The notes: generated from the sequence alone by a model not told the origin. Positions 6,843 through 15,488 are shown, numbered from the stretch's first letter. The stretch is 15,665 nt of DNA from Deltaproteobacteria bacterium (GCA_016219145.1 JACRCG010000087.1:1-15665); one strand, 5' to 3'. Made by a program: numbers and translations.

Positions 6843-8603
6843 ATGGAAGATAATCTGGCGCGGGGTGGTGGTTTTCTCTTGACCTGCGCAAACGGGAAAA
6901 CAATATTCACTCCGGAAGAGTTTTCGGATGAGCAACGCCAGTTTGCCGAGACTACTGAAGATTTTGTCAGGAAGGAGCTGTTGCCGGATCTTGATAAGAT
7001 GGAACAGCAGGATTTTAATCTGGTAGTCGCTAAACTGCGGCGCTGTGCCGAGCTGGGACTGTTTCTGGTTGACGTTCCCGAAGATTTTGGGGGCCTGGAG
7101 CTGGACAAAGTCACCAGCATGCTGCTGGCCGAAAAAATTGCTCCGGCCGGTTCCTTTTCAATCACATATGGCGGTCAGACCGGCATAGGACTGCTGCCGC
7201 TGGTCTATTACGGGACTACAGACCAGAAAACACGTTACCTTGAAAAACTCACATCCGGGGCCTGGATCGGCGCCTACGCGCTGACGGAGCCGGGCAGCGG
7301 AAGTGATGCCCTGAGTGCGCGGACGACCGCTACTCTGTCAGCGGACGGTCGTTTTTACATTTTGAACGGCGTGAAACAGTTCATAACCAATGCCCGCTTT
7401 GCAGACCTTTTTACGATTTTTGCCAAAATTGACGGCAAGCATTTTTCAGCCTTTCTGGTGGAGAGAGGTTATGACGGGTTTTCGATCGGTGACGAGGAAA
7501 AAAAGATGGGGCTGAAAGGTTCGTCAACCGCACAGCTTTTTCTGGATAATGTCATGGTGCCGGTGGAAAATCTGCTCGGGGAGCCTGGCAAGTGGCATAA
7601 AATCGCCTTCAATGTCCTTAATATCGGACGGTTGAAGTTGGCGGCTACTGCTGGCGGTATGGCCAAGGGCGCATTTGCCGAGGCCGCCGGTTATGCCACA
7701 GAACGAAAGCAGTTTGGTCGCGCTATCGGCGAGTTCGGCGCAATAAAAGAAAAACTGGCCGATATGACCGCCGCCATATTTGCCTCGGATTCGGTCGTTT
7801 ATCGTGTGGCTGGAATGCTGGATGCCCGTATAGCCACTCTGGAGCGGGGCGGAGAGGATTATTACGAGCGTTATCAGCAGGCGATCGAGGAGTATGCGAT
7901 AGAATGCGCCATTGCCAAGGTCTTTTGTACTGATGTGCTGGCCGGAGTTGTTGATGAGGTAGTGCAGGTTCATGGCGGTTATGGCTATGTCAGCGAATAC
8001 GCAGCCGAACGCTATTACCGTGATGAGCGCATCCAGAGGATTTTCGAAGGCACCAATGAAATCAACAGAATTCTGATCCCCACCCTGCTGTTTCGCAGGG
8101 CTGAGAGTGGCGTATTTGACCTTACCGCAAATATTGAGGCGGCCCGGACTGAAATCAAATATGGTGAAGTTGCCAGCTGTGCAGGGGGACTGTTTCCGCT
8201 TGAATTCAAGCTGCTAGCCAACCTGAAGACCCTTTTTCTGAAATTGCTGGGAGCTGTAAACCGGTCAGCTGATACTCAGGAGGTCCTGCTGGCGGTTGCT
8301 GACATGAGTATCTCTATTTTTGTTCTGGAAAGCGTACTCCTGAGGGAAAGCAAGATTTTCGCCTCTTCCGGCGCAGGCAGGAAAGAGCTGCTGGAATCGG
8401 TGCTGAAAGTAGTCGCTTTTGAACAGGCGTCCTGTTTTTATCTGGCTGCCGGCCGCTGTTCCGCCTACCTTCTCAAGGGAGAGGCAATCATTGAACAACA
8501 ACTGCTTGCATCCAGGCTGACCGCATATCCGGTTGAAGGTCTGCTGGAAGCCAAACAGCGGCTGGCGGAAGCGGCCAAGGATTCAGGAAAATACTTTCTG
8601 TAA
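6843..8603 (+). CDS. Acyl-CoA dehydrogenase, long form
   Basis: A 586-aa FAD-dependent acyl-CoA dehydrogenase that introduces (or, run backwards, reduces) the alpha-beta double bond of an acyl-CoA, passing electrons to ETF. Motifs: GAYALTEPGSGSDA (143-156, FAD/substrate signature), KQFITNA (178-184), ERKQFGRAIGEFGAIKEKLADM region (287-308), VHGGYGYVSEY (376-386) and FEGTNEINR (401-409), where E402 is the likely catalytic base. About 180 residues follow the core, as in VLCAD/ACAD9-type enzymes; ordinary family members have about 380-400. Start: ATG 6843 follows GGGGG and gives MEDNLARGGGFLL, the usual start of this subfamily; TTG 6771, ATG 6777 and ATG 6819 would add residues that look unrelated. 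It is first in the operon and probably acts on the CoA ester made by the next gene's ligase. Confidence 0.9.
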   Translation: MEDNLARGGGFLLTCANGKTIFTPEEFSDEQRQFAETTEDFVRKELLPDLDKMEQQDFNLVVAKLRRCAELGLFLVDVPEDFGGLELDKVTSMLLAEKIAPAGSFSITYGGQTGIGLLPLVYYGTTDQKTRYLEKLTSGAWIGAYALTEPGSGSDALSARTTATLSADGRFYILNGVKQFITNARFADLFTIFAKIDGKHFSAFLVERGYDGFSIGDEEKKMGLKGSSTAQLFLDNVMVPVENLLGEPGKWHKIAFNVLNIGRLKLAATAGGMAKGAFAEAAGYATERKQFGRAIGEFGAIKEKLADMTAAIFASDSVVYRVAGMLDARIATLERGGEDYYERYQQAIEEYAIECAIAKVFCTDVLAGVVDEVVQVHGGYGYVSEYAAERYYRDERIQRIFEGTNEINRILIPTLLFRRAESGVFDLTANIEAARTEIKYGEVASCAGGLFPLEFKLLANLKTLFLKLLGAVNRSADTQEVLLAVADMSISIFVLESVLLRESKIFASSGAGRKELLESVLKVVAFEQASCFYLAAGRCSAYLLKGEAIIEQQLLASRLTAYPVEGLLEAKQRLAEAAKDSGKYFL

Positions 8604-8631
8604 GTATATGAAAATGTACGGGGGAACTAAC

Positions 8632-10479
8632 ATGCAACCAGCTGATTTTGCACCGATAGATTTTGCTCCGGCATTGGTGAACGTGGAAGAGACTCCGGAT
8701 GGAGGATATATTTTAAGTTCACCGATGCCGCTTGATGCTTATGAGGAGAGTCTGGGGGTAATGCTGCGGCGCTGGGCTAAAGAGACTCCGGATAAAACAT
8801 TTCTCGGCGAGCGGCAGCCGTCAGGGGAGTGGAGGCGCGTATCGTATCGCGAAGCCGCGCTGATGGCTGATGCGATCGCCCAGGCGCTGATCGAGCGGAA
8901 TCTTGGCCCCGATCGGCCGGTCATGATTCTTTCAGGCAATTCCATCAGCCACGCGCTTCTGATGCTGGGCGGTTTTATTGCCGGTGTTCCGGTAGCCCCT
9001 GTTTCGGTGGCCTACTCGCTGATGAGCAACGACTTTCTCAAGTTGAAGGCAATTTTTTCAGAAGTCAGGCCGGCCTTGATCTTTGCTGAAAACGGCGCAA
9101 CATTCTCACGTGCCTTGTCGGCTCTTGACCTTAGTGGTGTTGAAGTGGTTGTAAGGGGTGATCAGACTGAGGGGATAGCGGCCACATCTTTTGCCAGCCT
9201 GCTTGAAACCGCAGTTACTGAAGATGTTGATAAAGCGTTCAGCAAGGTCGGCTCCGAAACAATTGCCAAGATCCTGTTTTCCTCAGGTTCAACCGGGCAG
9301 CCCAAGGGAATCCTCAATACCCATAGAATGCTCTGTGCCAGCCAGCAGATGATTACCCAGCTATGGCCGTTCACGAAAAAAACGCCTCCGGTGCTGGTTG
9401 ATTGGCTCCCCTGGAATCATACTTTCGGCGGAAATCATAATTTCAACCTGGTGCTGAAAAGCGGCGGAACGCTATACATCGACGAAGGCAAACCGATGCC
9501 CGGATTGGTGTTGAAAACGGTTAACAACCTGGCCGAGATCTCACCGACCATATACTTTAATGTCCCGTCCGGGTTTGCCATGCTGCTCACGCACCTAGAG
9601 CGTGACGAGTCTTTGAGGAATAATTTTTTCAAAGATCTTCAGCTGATTTTTTATGCCGGCGCCGCCCTGCCGCAGGATATGTGGCAGAGACTGGAAGCTG
9701 TTTCCATACTTGCTACCGGTCGCAAGGTCCCCATGACTTCCTCCTGGGGTTCAACAGAAACATCACCACTGGCAACATCGGCGCACTTTCCGATTGACAG
9801 GGCCGGAGTAATCGGGCTTCCATGTCCCGGGGTCAGTCTCAAGATGGTCCCCAGCGGGGAAAAATTCGAACTTAGAGTCAAGGGGCCAAATGTCACTCCC
9901 GGTTATCTGAACCGTCCCGATTTGACCAGAGATGCTTTTGACGACGACGGATTCTACAAAATTGGTGACGCCGGCATGTTTGCCGATCCTCTATGCCCGA
10001 GCAAGGGGATCACATTTGCGGGGCGGATTGCGGAGGATTTCAAGCTTACCACCGGAACCTGGGTGCATGTCGGCAAAACCAGGCTGGATGTGTTGACAGC
10101 GGCGGCTCCGCTGTTGCAGGATGCGCTGGTAGCCGGGCATGACCGCGAGTTCATCGGAATTCTGGCCTGGCCGAATATCGCGGTCTGCCGGGACCTCTGC
10201 GGTGACGGCGAGGCCGCACTGGCCATGGAAAAACTGGTGAGCAGTGCAGCGGTAATTGAACATCTGCGCCTGGCTATGGCAAAATACAACGGGGCCAATA
10301 TTGGATCGGCATCCCGCATCCGGCGGGTCATATTGATGACCGAGCCCCCTTCGATCGACGCCAACGAAATTACCGATAAAGGCTATATCAACCAGAGAGC
10401 TGCCCTGGAGCGGAGGGCTGCCCTTGTGGAACGCCTGTACGAGGCTCAGCCCGGTCCAGAAGTGATCACTGTTTCTTAA
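8632..10479 (+). CDS. fcs: Feruloyl-CoA synthetase-type aryl-acid CoA ligase
   Basis: A 615-aa AMP-forming acyl-CoA synthetase. Seen: P-loop FSSGSTGQPKG (216-226), DWLPWNHTFGGNHNF (257-271) with YIDEGKP (282-288), SSWGSTETSPLAT (370-382), YKIGDAGMF (442-450), PSKGITFAGRIAEDFKL (456-472) with TGTWVHVG (474-481), and a C-terminal EITDKGYINQ carrying the probable catalytic lysine. The DWLPWNHTFGGNHN and GRIAEDFKL segments are hallmarks I associate with feruloyl-CoA synthases of hydroxycinnamate catabolism. Start: ATG 8632 follows GGGGGAA at good spacing, 28 nt after the dehydrogenase stop; longer in-frame starts overlap that gene. It would trap an imported aryl or arylalkanoic acid as its CoA thioester. 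Which acid (ferulate, coumarate, phenylpropionate or an alicyclic acid) is not readable; the family is confident, the substrate is not. Confidence 0.85.
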   Translation: MQPADFAPIDFAPALVNVEETPDGGYILSSPMPLDAYEESLGVMLRRWAKETPDKTFLGERQPSGEWRRVSYREAALMADAIAQALIERNLGPDRPVMILSGNSISHALLMLGGFIAGVPVAPVSVAYSLMSNDFLKLKAIFSEVRPALIFAENGATFSRALSALDLSGVEVVVRGDQTEGIAATSFASLLETAVTEDVDKAFSKVGSETIAKILFSSGSTGQPKGILNTHRMLCASQQMITQLWPFTKKTPPVLVDWLPWNHTFGGNHNFNLVLKSGGTLYIDEGKPMPGLVLKTVNNLAEISPTIYFNVPSGFAMLLTHLERDESLRNNFFKDLQLIFYAGAALPQDMWQRLEAVSILATGRKVPMTSSWGSTETSPLATSAHFPIDRAGVIGLPCPGVSLKMVPSGEKFELRVKGPNVTPGYLNRPDLTRDAFDDDGFYKIGDAGMFADPLCPSKGITFAGRIAEDFKLTTGTWVHVGKTRLDVLTAAAPLLQDALVAGHDREFIGILAWPNIAVCRDLCGDGEAALAMEKLVSSAAVIEHLRLAMAKYNGANIGSASRIRRVILMTEPPSIDANEITDKGYINQRAALERRAALVERLYEAQPGPEVITVS

Positions 10480-10497
10480 CTTGGAAGAAAGGTTCTC

Positions 10498-11535
10498 ATG
10501 GATTTATCTACGATTCTGATTCTTTCCCAGGATGCTTTCACCAGCGGCGCGATCTATGCCCTGCTGTCGCTGGCGCTGATACTGGTATTCGGGGTGACCC
10601 GAGTGGTCTTCATACCACAGGGGGAATTTGTCTCCTACGGCGCCTTGACACTGGCCAGTTTACAACTGGGCGTGGTTCCGGGCACGGTCTGGCTGCTGCT
10701 GATACTGGCCTGCCTGGCAGCGATTATGGAAACCGTCAGGCTGCTTCTGTCCGGAGCCGTGCGGAAGTTGCCGCGTTCCCTGGCCGTCATACTGGGGCCG
10801 CCGCTGATGATTGCAGTACTGGTAAAGGTCTGTGCGCCGATGCATCTGGCTCTGGGCTGGCAGATACTTCTGACAATGCTGCTTGTAATGCCGATGGGGC
10901 CTCTGATTTACCGGGTGGCCTTCAGGCCGCTGGCGGACGCCTCCGCGCTGGTGTTGCTGATTGCGGCGGTGGCGGTTCACTTTGTGCTGGTCGGACTGGG
11001 CCTGCTCTTCTTCGGCGCCGAGGGGGTCCGAACCCCGCCATTTTCAGATGCGCAGCTCACGTTAGCCGGGCTGAACATTTCCGGACAGAGCCTCTGGGTA
11101 TATGCGTCCAGTTTTGTATTTATCGGACTGCTGGCCTGGTTTTTCAGCAAAACCCTGTACGGAAAAGCATTACGGGCAGTTGCATTTAACCGTAACGGCG
11201 CCCGTCTGGTCGGAATCAGCCCTGATCAGGCCGGTACGCTGTCATTTGCGCTGGCTTCGATCATCGGCTGCCTGTCCGGCGTGCTGATCGGCCCGATAAC
11301 AACGATCTATTATGATTCCGGTTTTCTGATCGGACTGAAGGGATTTGTCGGTGCGATTTTCGGCGGCATGGCCAGCTATCCGCTGGCCGCAGCCGGCGCC
11401 ATGATGGTCGGTTTCTCGGAATCATTCTCATCTTTCTGGCTGAGCGGCTACAAGGATGTGGTGGTCTTTACCATGATTATCCCGGTGCTCCTGTGGCGCT
11501 CGCTTTCAACAATTCATTATGAGGAAGAAGAATGA
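10498..11535 (+). CDS. livH: Branched-chain-type ABC importer permease (LivH family) with a central insertion
   Basis: A 345-aa multi-spanning inner membrane permease of the HAAT family. Typical landmarks are GAIYALLSLALILVFGV near residue 18, ALRAVAFNRNGARLVGI (224-240) and the EAA-like loop GFVGAIFGGMASYPLA (282-297), which contacts the ATPases. LivH proteins are usually about 290-310 aa. Here an extra ~45-50 residues (about 80-130: RLLLSGAVRKLPRSLAVILG onward) with one or two hydrophobic stretches separate the segment after TM2 from the conserved FRPL (142-145). GGAAGAAAGG precedes the ATG at 7-8 nt spacing. It lies 18 nt after the CoA ligase and overlaps the next gene by ATGA. It probably imports the acid that the ligase activates. 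Confidence 0.9.
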   Translation: MDLSTILILSQDAFTSGAIYALLSLALILVFGVTRVVFIPQGEFVSYGALTLASLQLGVVPGTVWLLLILACLAAIMETVRLLLSGAVRKLPRSLAVILGPPLMIAVLVKVCAPMHLALGWQILLTMLLVMPMGPLIYRVAFRPLADASALVLLIAAVAVHFVLVGLGLLFFGAEGVRTPPFSDAQLTLAGLNISGQSLWVYASSFVFIGLLAWFFSKTLYGKALRAVAFNRNGARLVGISPDQAGTLSFALASIIGCLSGVLIGPITTIYYDSGFLIGLKGFVGAIFGGMASYPLAAAGAMMVGFSESFSSFWLSGYKDVVVFTMIIPVLLWRSLSTIHYEEEE

Positions 11536-13283
11536 TACGCAGAATCGGACTGATACTGTTTTTACTGCTGCTGCTGATCGTTCCGTTGCTACCTTCGTAC
11601 TATCTCACCATGGGGAGTTACATCGGACTCTACAGCATGGTCGCCATCGGCCTGGTTCTTCTGACCGGGGTGACCGGACTGACATCTTTTGGTCAGGCGG
11701 CCTTCATGGGGCTGGGGGCTTATACCTCGGCGGTGCTTACCACACAGCTGGCCTGGTCTCCCTGGCTGACCCTGCTGGTCGCCCTGGCACTGACGATGCT
11801 GGTAGCCTTCATTCTGGGAGCCATTACACTTCGAATGGGGGGGCACTACCTCCCTCTGGCAACCATCGCCTGGGGGATCAGCCTCTATTTCCTGTTCGGC
11901 ACCATCCCGCTCCTGGGGGGCTCAACCGGGATATCCGATGTTCAGGCCCTGAATCTATTCGGACTGGAGCTTCGCGATGAACGGCTCTTCTACTATCTCA
12001 TCTGGGCGGTCTGCCTTGTCGCACTATGGATCTCCACCAACCTGCTCGATTCACGTGAAGGGCGCGCTATCCGGGCTCTTAAAGGCGGGGTTACCATGGT
12101 GGAGGCCTTCGGCGCCAGCGGCCTTCGTCTGAAAAACATCGTCTTCATCTATTCAGCTGTTCTGGCGTGTCTGGCCGGATGGCTCTATGCCCATATGCAG
12201 CGCTTTGTCAATCCCTCTCCTTTTGGCTTGAACCAGGGGATCGAGCTGTTGTTCATGATTATAATCGGCGGCCCTTTCAGCTTCTGGGGGGCCATATCCG
12301 GCGCGGCGGTTATTACTCTGCTCAAGACATTTCTTCAGGGAATCCTGCCCAAGCTGATCGGGCAGTCCGGAAATTTCGAGATCATCGTATTCGGAATTAT
12401 TATCGTGGCGGTGCTGCAATGGATGCGGGGAGGGATCTGGACTCTGGTTGAACGGCTGCTTCCGCCGAAGGAAAACCGACCGGTCACTGACTCGTCCGAT
12501 CTTGAAATGCGTACCCAGCCGAGGCATGGCACACTGCTGCTCAAGGTTGATGACATGTCAAAAGCCTACGGCGGCCTGATGGCTGTCAAAAACATGAGTT
12601 TTGAAGTGTCATCCGGCGAAATAGTCGGGCTGATCGGACCCAACGGGGCCGGCAAATCGACCATGTTCAACCTGATCAGCGGTGAAATACCCCGCAGCGG
12701 GGGGAGCGTACAATTCGAATCCCATATTATCAGCGGTCTGCATCCGTCGCAAATTGCCAGACTGGGCTTAAGTCGTACCTTTCAACACGTCAGGCTGATA
12801 CCCGGAATGACGACGCTTGAAAATGTAATGATCGGCGCTTACCTGCGCACACATGACGGGATTTTTCAGGCCGGATTGCGCATGAACAAAGCGGCTGATG
12901 AACGGGTCCGGGCGGAAGCCGCCCACCAACTCCGGCGTGTTGGCCTTGAAGAAAGCATGTTTCTTCCCGCCGGCAGCCTGCCGCTCGGCAAGCAGCGTAT
13001 TGTTGAAATTGCCCGGGCGCTCTGCGCAGACCCTCTGCTGCTGCTTCTGGATGAGCCGGCTGCCGGCCTGCGCCATCTCGAAAAAAAGGAGCTGGCCGTG
13101 CTGCTGTCGGATTTAAGAAGCTCTGGCTTGAGTGTCCTGATTGTTGAACATGATATGGAGTTTTTGATGAATCTGGTTGACCGGTTCGTGGTCATGGAGT
13201 TTGGTGAAAAGCTGGCCGAAGGACTTCCGCACGAGATCCGCTCCAACCCGGCGGTGCTTGAAGCCTATCTGGGGGGTGTATGA
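11532..13283 (+). CDS. LivM-LivG fusion: ABC permease joined to its ATPase
   Basis: A 583-aa protein. Residues 1-~305 form a LivM-type permease (hydrophobic spans, SFGQAAFMGLGAYTSA at 52-67, GGPFSFWGAISGA at 246-258). A ~30-residue polar linker follows, then a LivG-type ATPase at ~337-583. ATPase motifs: Walker A GPNGAGKST (369-377), signature LPLGKQR (483-489, a variant of LSGGQ of the kind tolerated in LivG), Walker B LLLLDEP (503-509) with E508, and H-loop H540. The frame is continuous with no internal stop, so this is a true fusion and not two genes. It overlaps livH and livF by ATGA, pointing to tight translational coupling. With LivH and LivF it would make the full membrane complex. Confidence 0.92.
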   Translation: MIRRIGLILFLLLLLIVPLLPSYYLTMGSYIGLYSMVAIGLVLLTGVTGLTSFGQAAFMGLGAYTSAVLTTQLAWSPWLTLLVALALTMLVAFILGAITLRMGGHYLPLATIAWGISLYFLFGTIPLLGGSTGISDVQALNLFGLELRDERLFYYLIWAVCLVALWISTNLLDSREGRAIRALKGGVTMVEAFGASGLRLKNIVFIYSAVLACLAGWLYAHMQRFVNPSPFGLNQGIELLFMIIIGGPFSFWGAISGAAVITLLKTFLQGILPKLIGQSGNFEIIVFGIIIVAVLQWMRGGIWTLVERLLPPKENRPVTDSSDLEMRTQPRHGTLLLKVDDMSKAYGGLMAVKNMSFEVSSGEIVGLIGPNGAGKSTMFNLISGEIPRSGGSVQFESHIISGLHPSQIARLGLSRTFQHVRLIPGMTTLENVMIGAYLRTHDGIFQAGLRMNKAADERVRAEAAHQLRRVGLEESMFLPAGSLPLGKQRIVEIARALCADPLLLLLDEPAAGLRHLEKKELAVLLSDLRSSGLSVLIVEHDMEFLMNLVDRFVVMEFGEKLAEGLPHEIRSNPAVLEAYLGGV

Positions 13284-14020
13284 TGGCGGAACGCCTGCTC
13301 TCTGTGCGTGATTTGCACGTCAGCTACGGAAAGGTTGAAGCGCTCTACGGGACTTCTCTAAATGTTGATCGCGGGACAATCGTCAGTGTGATCGGGCCTA
13401 ACGGCGCCGGCAAGTCAACCTTGCTGAACGCCCTGATGGGCGTGCTGCCGTCACGCGGAACGGTCGAGTTCTGCGGAAACGATATGGGAGGGGTCAGCAT
13501 TGAGAGCCGGGTTGCCAAAGGGCTCTGCCTGGTTCCGGAAACACGGGAGCTTTTCGCGCAGATGACAGTTGAGGACAATCTGGAGCTGGGCGCTTTTACG
13601 CGCTACCGGCGTGGTGATAAAAATATACGGAAAACACTGGAGATGGTATACTCCCTTTTCACCCGTCTGGAACAGCGCCGCACCCAGTTTGCCGGCAGTC
13701 TCTCCGGCGGCGAAAGGCAGATGCTGGCCCTCGGCCGCGCTCTGATGAGCCAGCCAACCCTCTTGATGCTGGATGAACCGAGCCTCGGGCTGGCGCCGCT
13801 GATTGTAAAAGAGATTCTGCACACCATCAGCGATCTGCGCTCAACCGGTGTAAGCATCCTGCTGATCGAACAGAATGCTCGGGCCGCCCTTCAGATTTCC
13901 GATTACGGCTATGTACTTGAAAACGGTGAAATAGCTCTTGAGGGGTTGAGCAGTCAACTGGCCAACAACCCCAGGGTGATTGAGAGCTACCTGGGGATCG
14001 GCGGGGGGGAAGGAAGCTAA
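13280..14020 (+). CDS. livF: ABC importer ATPase, LivF family
   Basis: A 246-aa cytoplasmic ATPase, the second nucleotide-binding subunit of the importer. Walker A GPNGAGKST (39-47), signature LSGGERQ (141-147), Walker B LLMLDEP (161-167) with E166, and IEQNA (196-200), where Gln sits in the H-loop place as is usual for LivF. VPETRELFAQMTVEDNLELG (85-104) is also typical. Two adjacent ATGs (13280 and 13283) overlap the preceding stop. The run of six G at 13271-13276 is 3 nt from the first and 6 nt from the second, so translation may start at the second, losing one Met. Confidence 0.93.
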   Translation: MMAERLLSVRDLHVSYGKVEALYGTSLNVDRGTIVSVIGPNGAGKSTLLNALMGVLPSRGTVEFCGNDMGGVSIESRVAKGLCLVPETRELFAQMTVEDNLELGAFTRYRRGDKNIRKTLEMVYSLFTRLEQRRTQFAGSLSGGERQMLALGRALMSQPTLLMLDEPSLGLAPLIVKEILHTISDLRSTGVSILLIEQNARAALQISDYGYVLENGEIALEGLSSQLANNPRVIESYLGIGGGEGS

Positions 14021-14025
14021 AGTCA

Positions 14026-14081
14026 GTTCAAAGTTCAAAGTTCGAAGTTTAACCTTGAACCTTGAACCACGAACCACGAAC
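14026..14081. repeat. Heptad inverted repeat between livF and the binding-protein gene
   Basis: GTTC/GTTT occurs every 7 nt at 14026, 14033, 14040 and 14047. GAAC then occurs every 7 nt at 14057, 14064, 14071 and 14078. The two halves are imperfect reverse complements, so RNA from here could fold into an imperfect long hairpin. It sits inside the operon and may protect or attenuate the mRNA, which would let the binding protein be made in a different amount from the membrane parts. That role is inference. Confidence 0.75.
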
Positions 14082-14130
14082 AAACAGTTGTACAATCCGG
14101 CGTGCTCTTAAGGAGCCGTCCAATAAAACA

Positions 14131-14136
14131 GGGAGG
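14131..14136 (+). promoter_or_regulatory. Ribosome binding site of the binding-protein gene
   Basis: GGGAGG, 6 nt before the ATG at 14143. It decides that start over the in-frame ATG at 14062, which lies within the repeat and would destroy the signal peptide. Confidence 0.85.
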
Positions 14137-14142
14137 TATCAG

Positions 14143-15294
14143 ATGAAACAGATTATGGCAGGAATCAGTATGCTGGCAGTTATGGCAGCAGCAGCGGTTG
14201 CGCAGGCGGATATCACAATTGGCGTGAACCTCTCCTCAACCGGTCCGGCGGCTTCTCTCGGCATGGCGGAGAAAAATGCGGTCTCAATCGGTCCCGCAAC
14301 AATCGCCGGACAGAAGGTACATTATGTCATCTATGATGATGCCACCGACACCACCACTGCCGTACAGAACGTGAAACGCCTGATATCGGAGTCAAAGGCC
14401 GATGTTCTGATCGGACCGACTACATCGCCTACCTCCAAGGCCGTGATCGATACGGTGGCCGAATCCAAAACCCCCATGATCCAGCTTTCGCCCGGCATTC
14501 CAGTTTCTTCGGACGATCCCAAGCGGAGATGGATTTTTAACGCACCGCCGGCCGATGACGTGTATGCTGCCGCCCTGATCAAGCATATGCTCAAGAAGGG
14601 GGTCAAGACCGTTTCCGTGATTGCCGTGGATGACGCCTACGGGGAGAACTGCACAAAGGCCTATAAACTGCTGGCGGATGCCAAGGGAATCAAAACCTTG
14701 ACAGTTGAAAAGTACAAAAGAGCCGATACCAGTGCAACTGCTCAGGTCTTGAAGGCCATGCAGGGCAATCCGGACGCAGTCTACATAGCCTCTTCCGGGA
14801 CTCCCGGCGCGCTCCCGCATGTGGCGCTGATCGAGCGCGGCTACAAAGGCAAGATCTATCAGTCAGGCGGTTCCGCCAACGCAGAGTTTCTGCGTGTCGG
14901 CGGCAAGGCTCTGGAAGGCTCTTACATGCTGGCTTCTCCGGTTCTGGCTGCCGAGCAGTTTCCTGATAATTATCCGGGCAAGAAGGAGGCCATGGAGTTT
15001 GTCAAGGCCTATGAAGCCAAGTACGGCGCTCGCAACTTCTTTGCCTCGCTGGCCTGGAATGCCCTGAAGATAATCGAGGCGGCAGTCCCCAAGGCGCTGA
15101 AAGTTGCCAAGCCCGGCACCGAACAGTTCCGGGTCGCCCTGCGTGACGCGATTGAGGGCTCCAAGGGGCTTAAAGGGGCCGGAGCAGTGTTTACAATGTC
15201 CAAGACTGACCATACCGGAATTAACCAGCTTGGCATGTGTCTGCTGAAAATTGAAAACGGAAAGTGGAAACTGGAAGATCACGCTGATTTCTGA
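14143..15294 (+). CDS. Periplasmic substrate-binding protein of the branched-chain-type ABC importer
   Basis: A 383-aa type I periplasmic binding protein (Peripla_BP_6 / Leu-Ile-Val-binding family). A signal peptide is clear: MKQ, then a hydrophobic stretch to residue ~20 and a likely cleavage at AQA-D (22/23). There is no lipobox Cys, so the mature protein is soluble in the periplasm. The mature start ITIGVNLSSTGPAASLG, then VIYDDATDTTTAVQNVKRL and GPTTSPTSKAV, show the usual ligand-cleft N-lobe. SKTDHTG and LLKIENGKWKL near the C-terminus resemble aromatic-acid-binding members more than amino-acid ones (impression from memory, not a search). It is last in the operon and delivers the ligand to LivH/LivMG/LivF. 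The ligand is probably the acid used by the upstream CoA ligase. Confidence 0.9.
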   Translation: MKQIMAGISMLAVMAAAAVAQADITIGVNLSSTGPAASLGMAEKNAVSIGPATIAGQKVHYVIYDDATDTTTAVQNVKRLISESKADVLIGPTTSPTSKAVIDTVAESKTPMIQLSPGIPVSSDDPKRRWIFNAPPADDVYAAALIKHMLKKGVKTVSVIAVDDAYGENCTKAYKLLADAKGIKTLTVEKYKRADTSATAQVLKAMQGNPDAVYIASSGTPGALPHVALIERGYKGKIYQSGGSANAEFLRVGGKALEGSYMLASPVLAAEQFPDNYPGKKEAMEFVKAYEAKYGARNFFASLAWNALKIIEAAVPKALKVAKPGTEQFRVALRDAIEGSKGLKGAGAVFTMSKTDHTGINQLGMCLLKIENGKWKLEDHADF

Positions 15295-15330
15295 TACCAG
15301 ATCGTCTTTAATCCTGAAAAAAGCAGCTGG

Positions 15331-15460
15331 CTCTCACAAAGGCACAAAGAACACAAAGAAATCAGAGAGTTATGCAGGTTTATGCACTCACCAATAGGGT
15401 TTTATTCTTCGCTTTGATAACCTATTGATTTTCTTGGTGAACTTTGTGAGCTTTGTGTGA
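15331..15460. repeat. Nested palindromic intergenic repeat
   Basis: The left arm (15331-15367) has three CACAAAG units (CACAAAGG, CACAAAGAA, CACAAAGAA). The right arm (15429-15460) has the complementary TTTCTT, CTTTGTGAG and CTTTGTGTGA. Inside, CAATAGG (15392-15398) pairs with CCTATTG (15421-15427). The ~130-bp unit is a nested inverted repeat without coding potential. It resembles the widely scattered CACAAAGACACAAAGAA-type intergenic repeats of environmental bacteria (recalled). Confidence 0.7.
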
Positions 15461-15488
15461 TAACAGCCGTTTTAAGGTTAATTCAGGG

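Noticed and set aside
14091..14096. TACAAT as a separate promoter for the binding-protein gene
   Set aside because: The nearest TTGAAC lies 23 nt away, too far, and is part of the heptad repeat.
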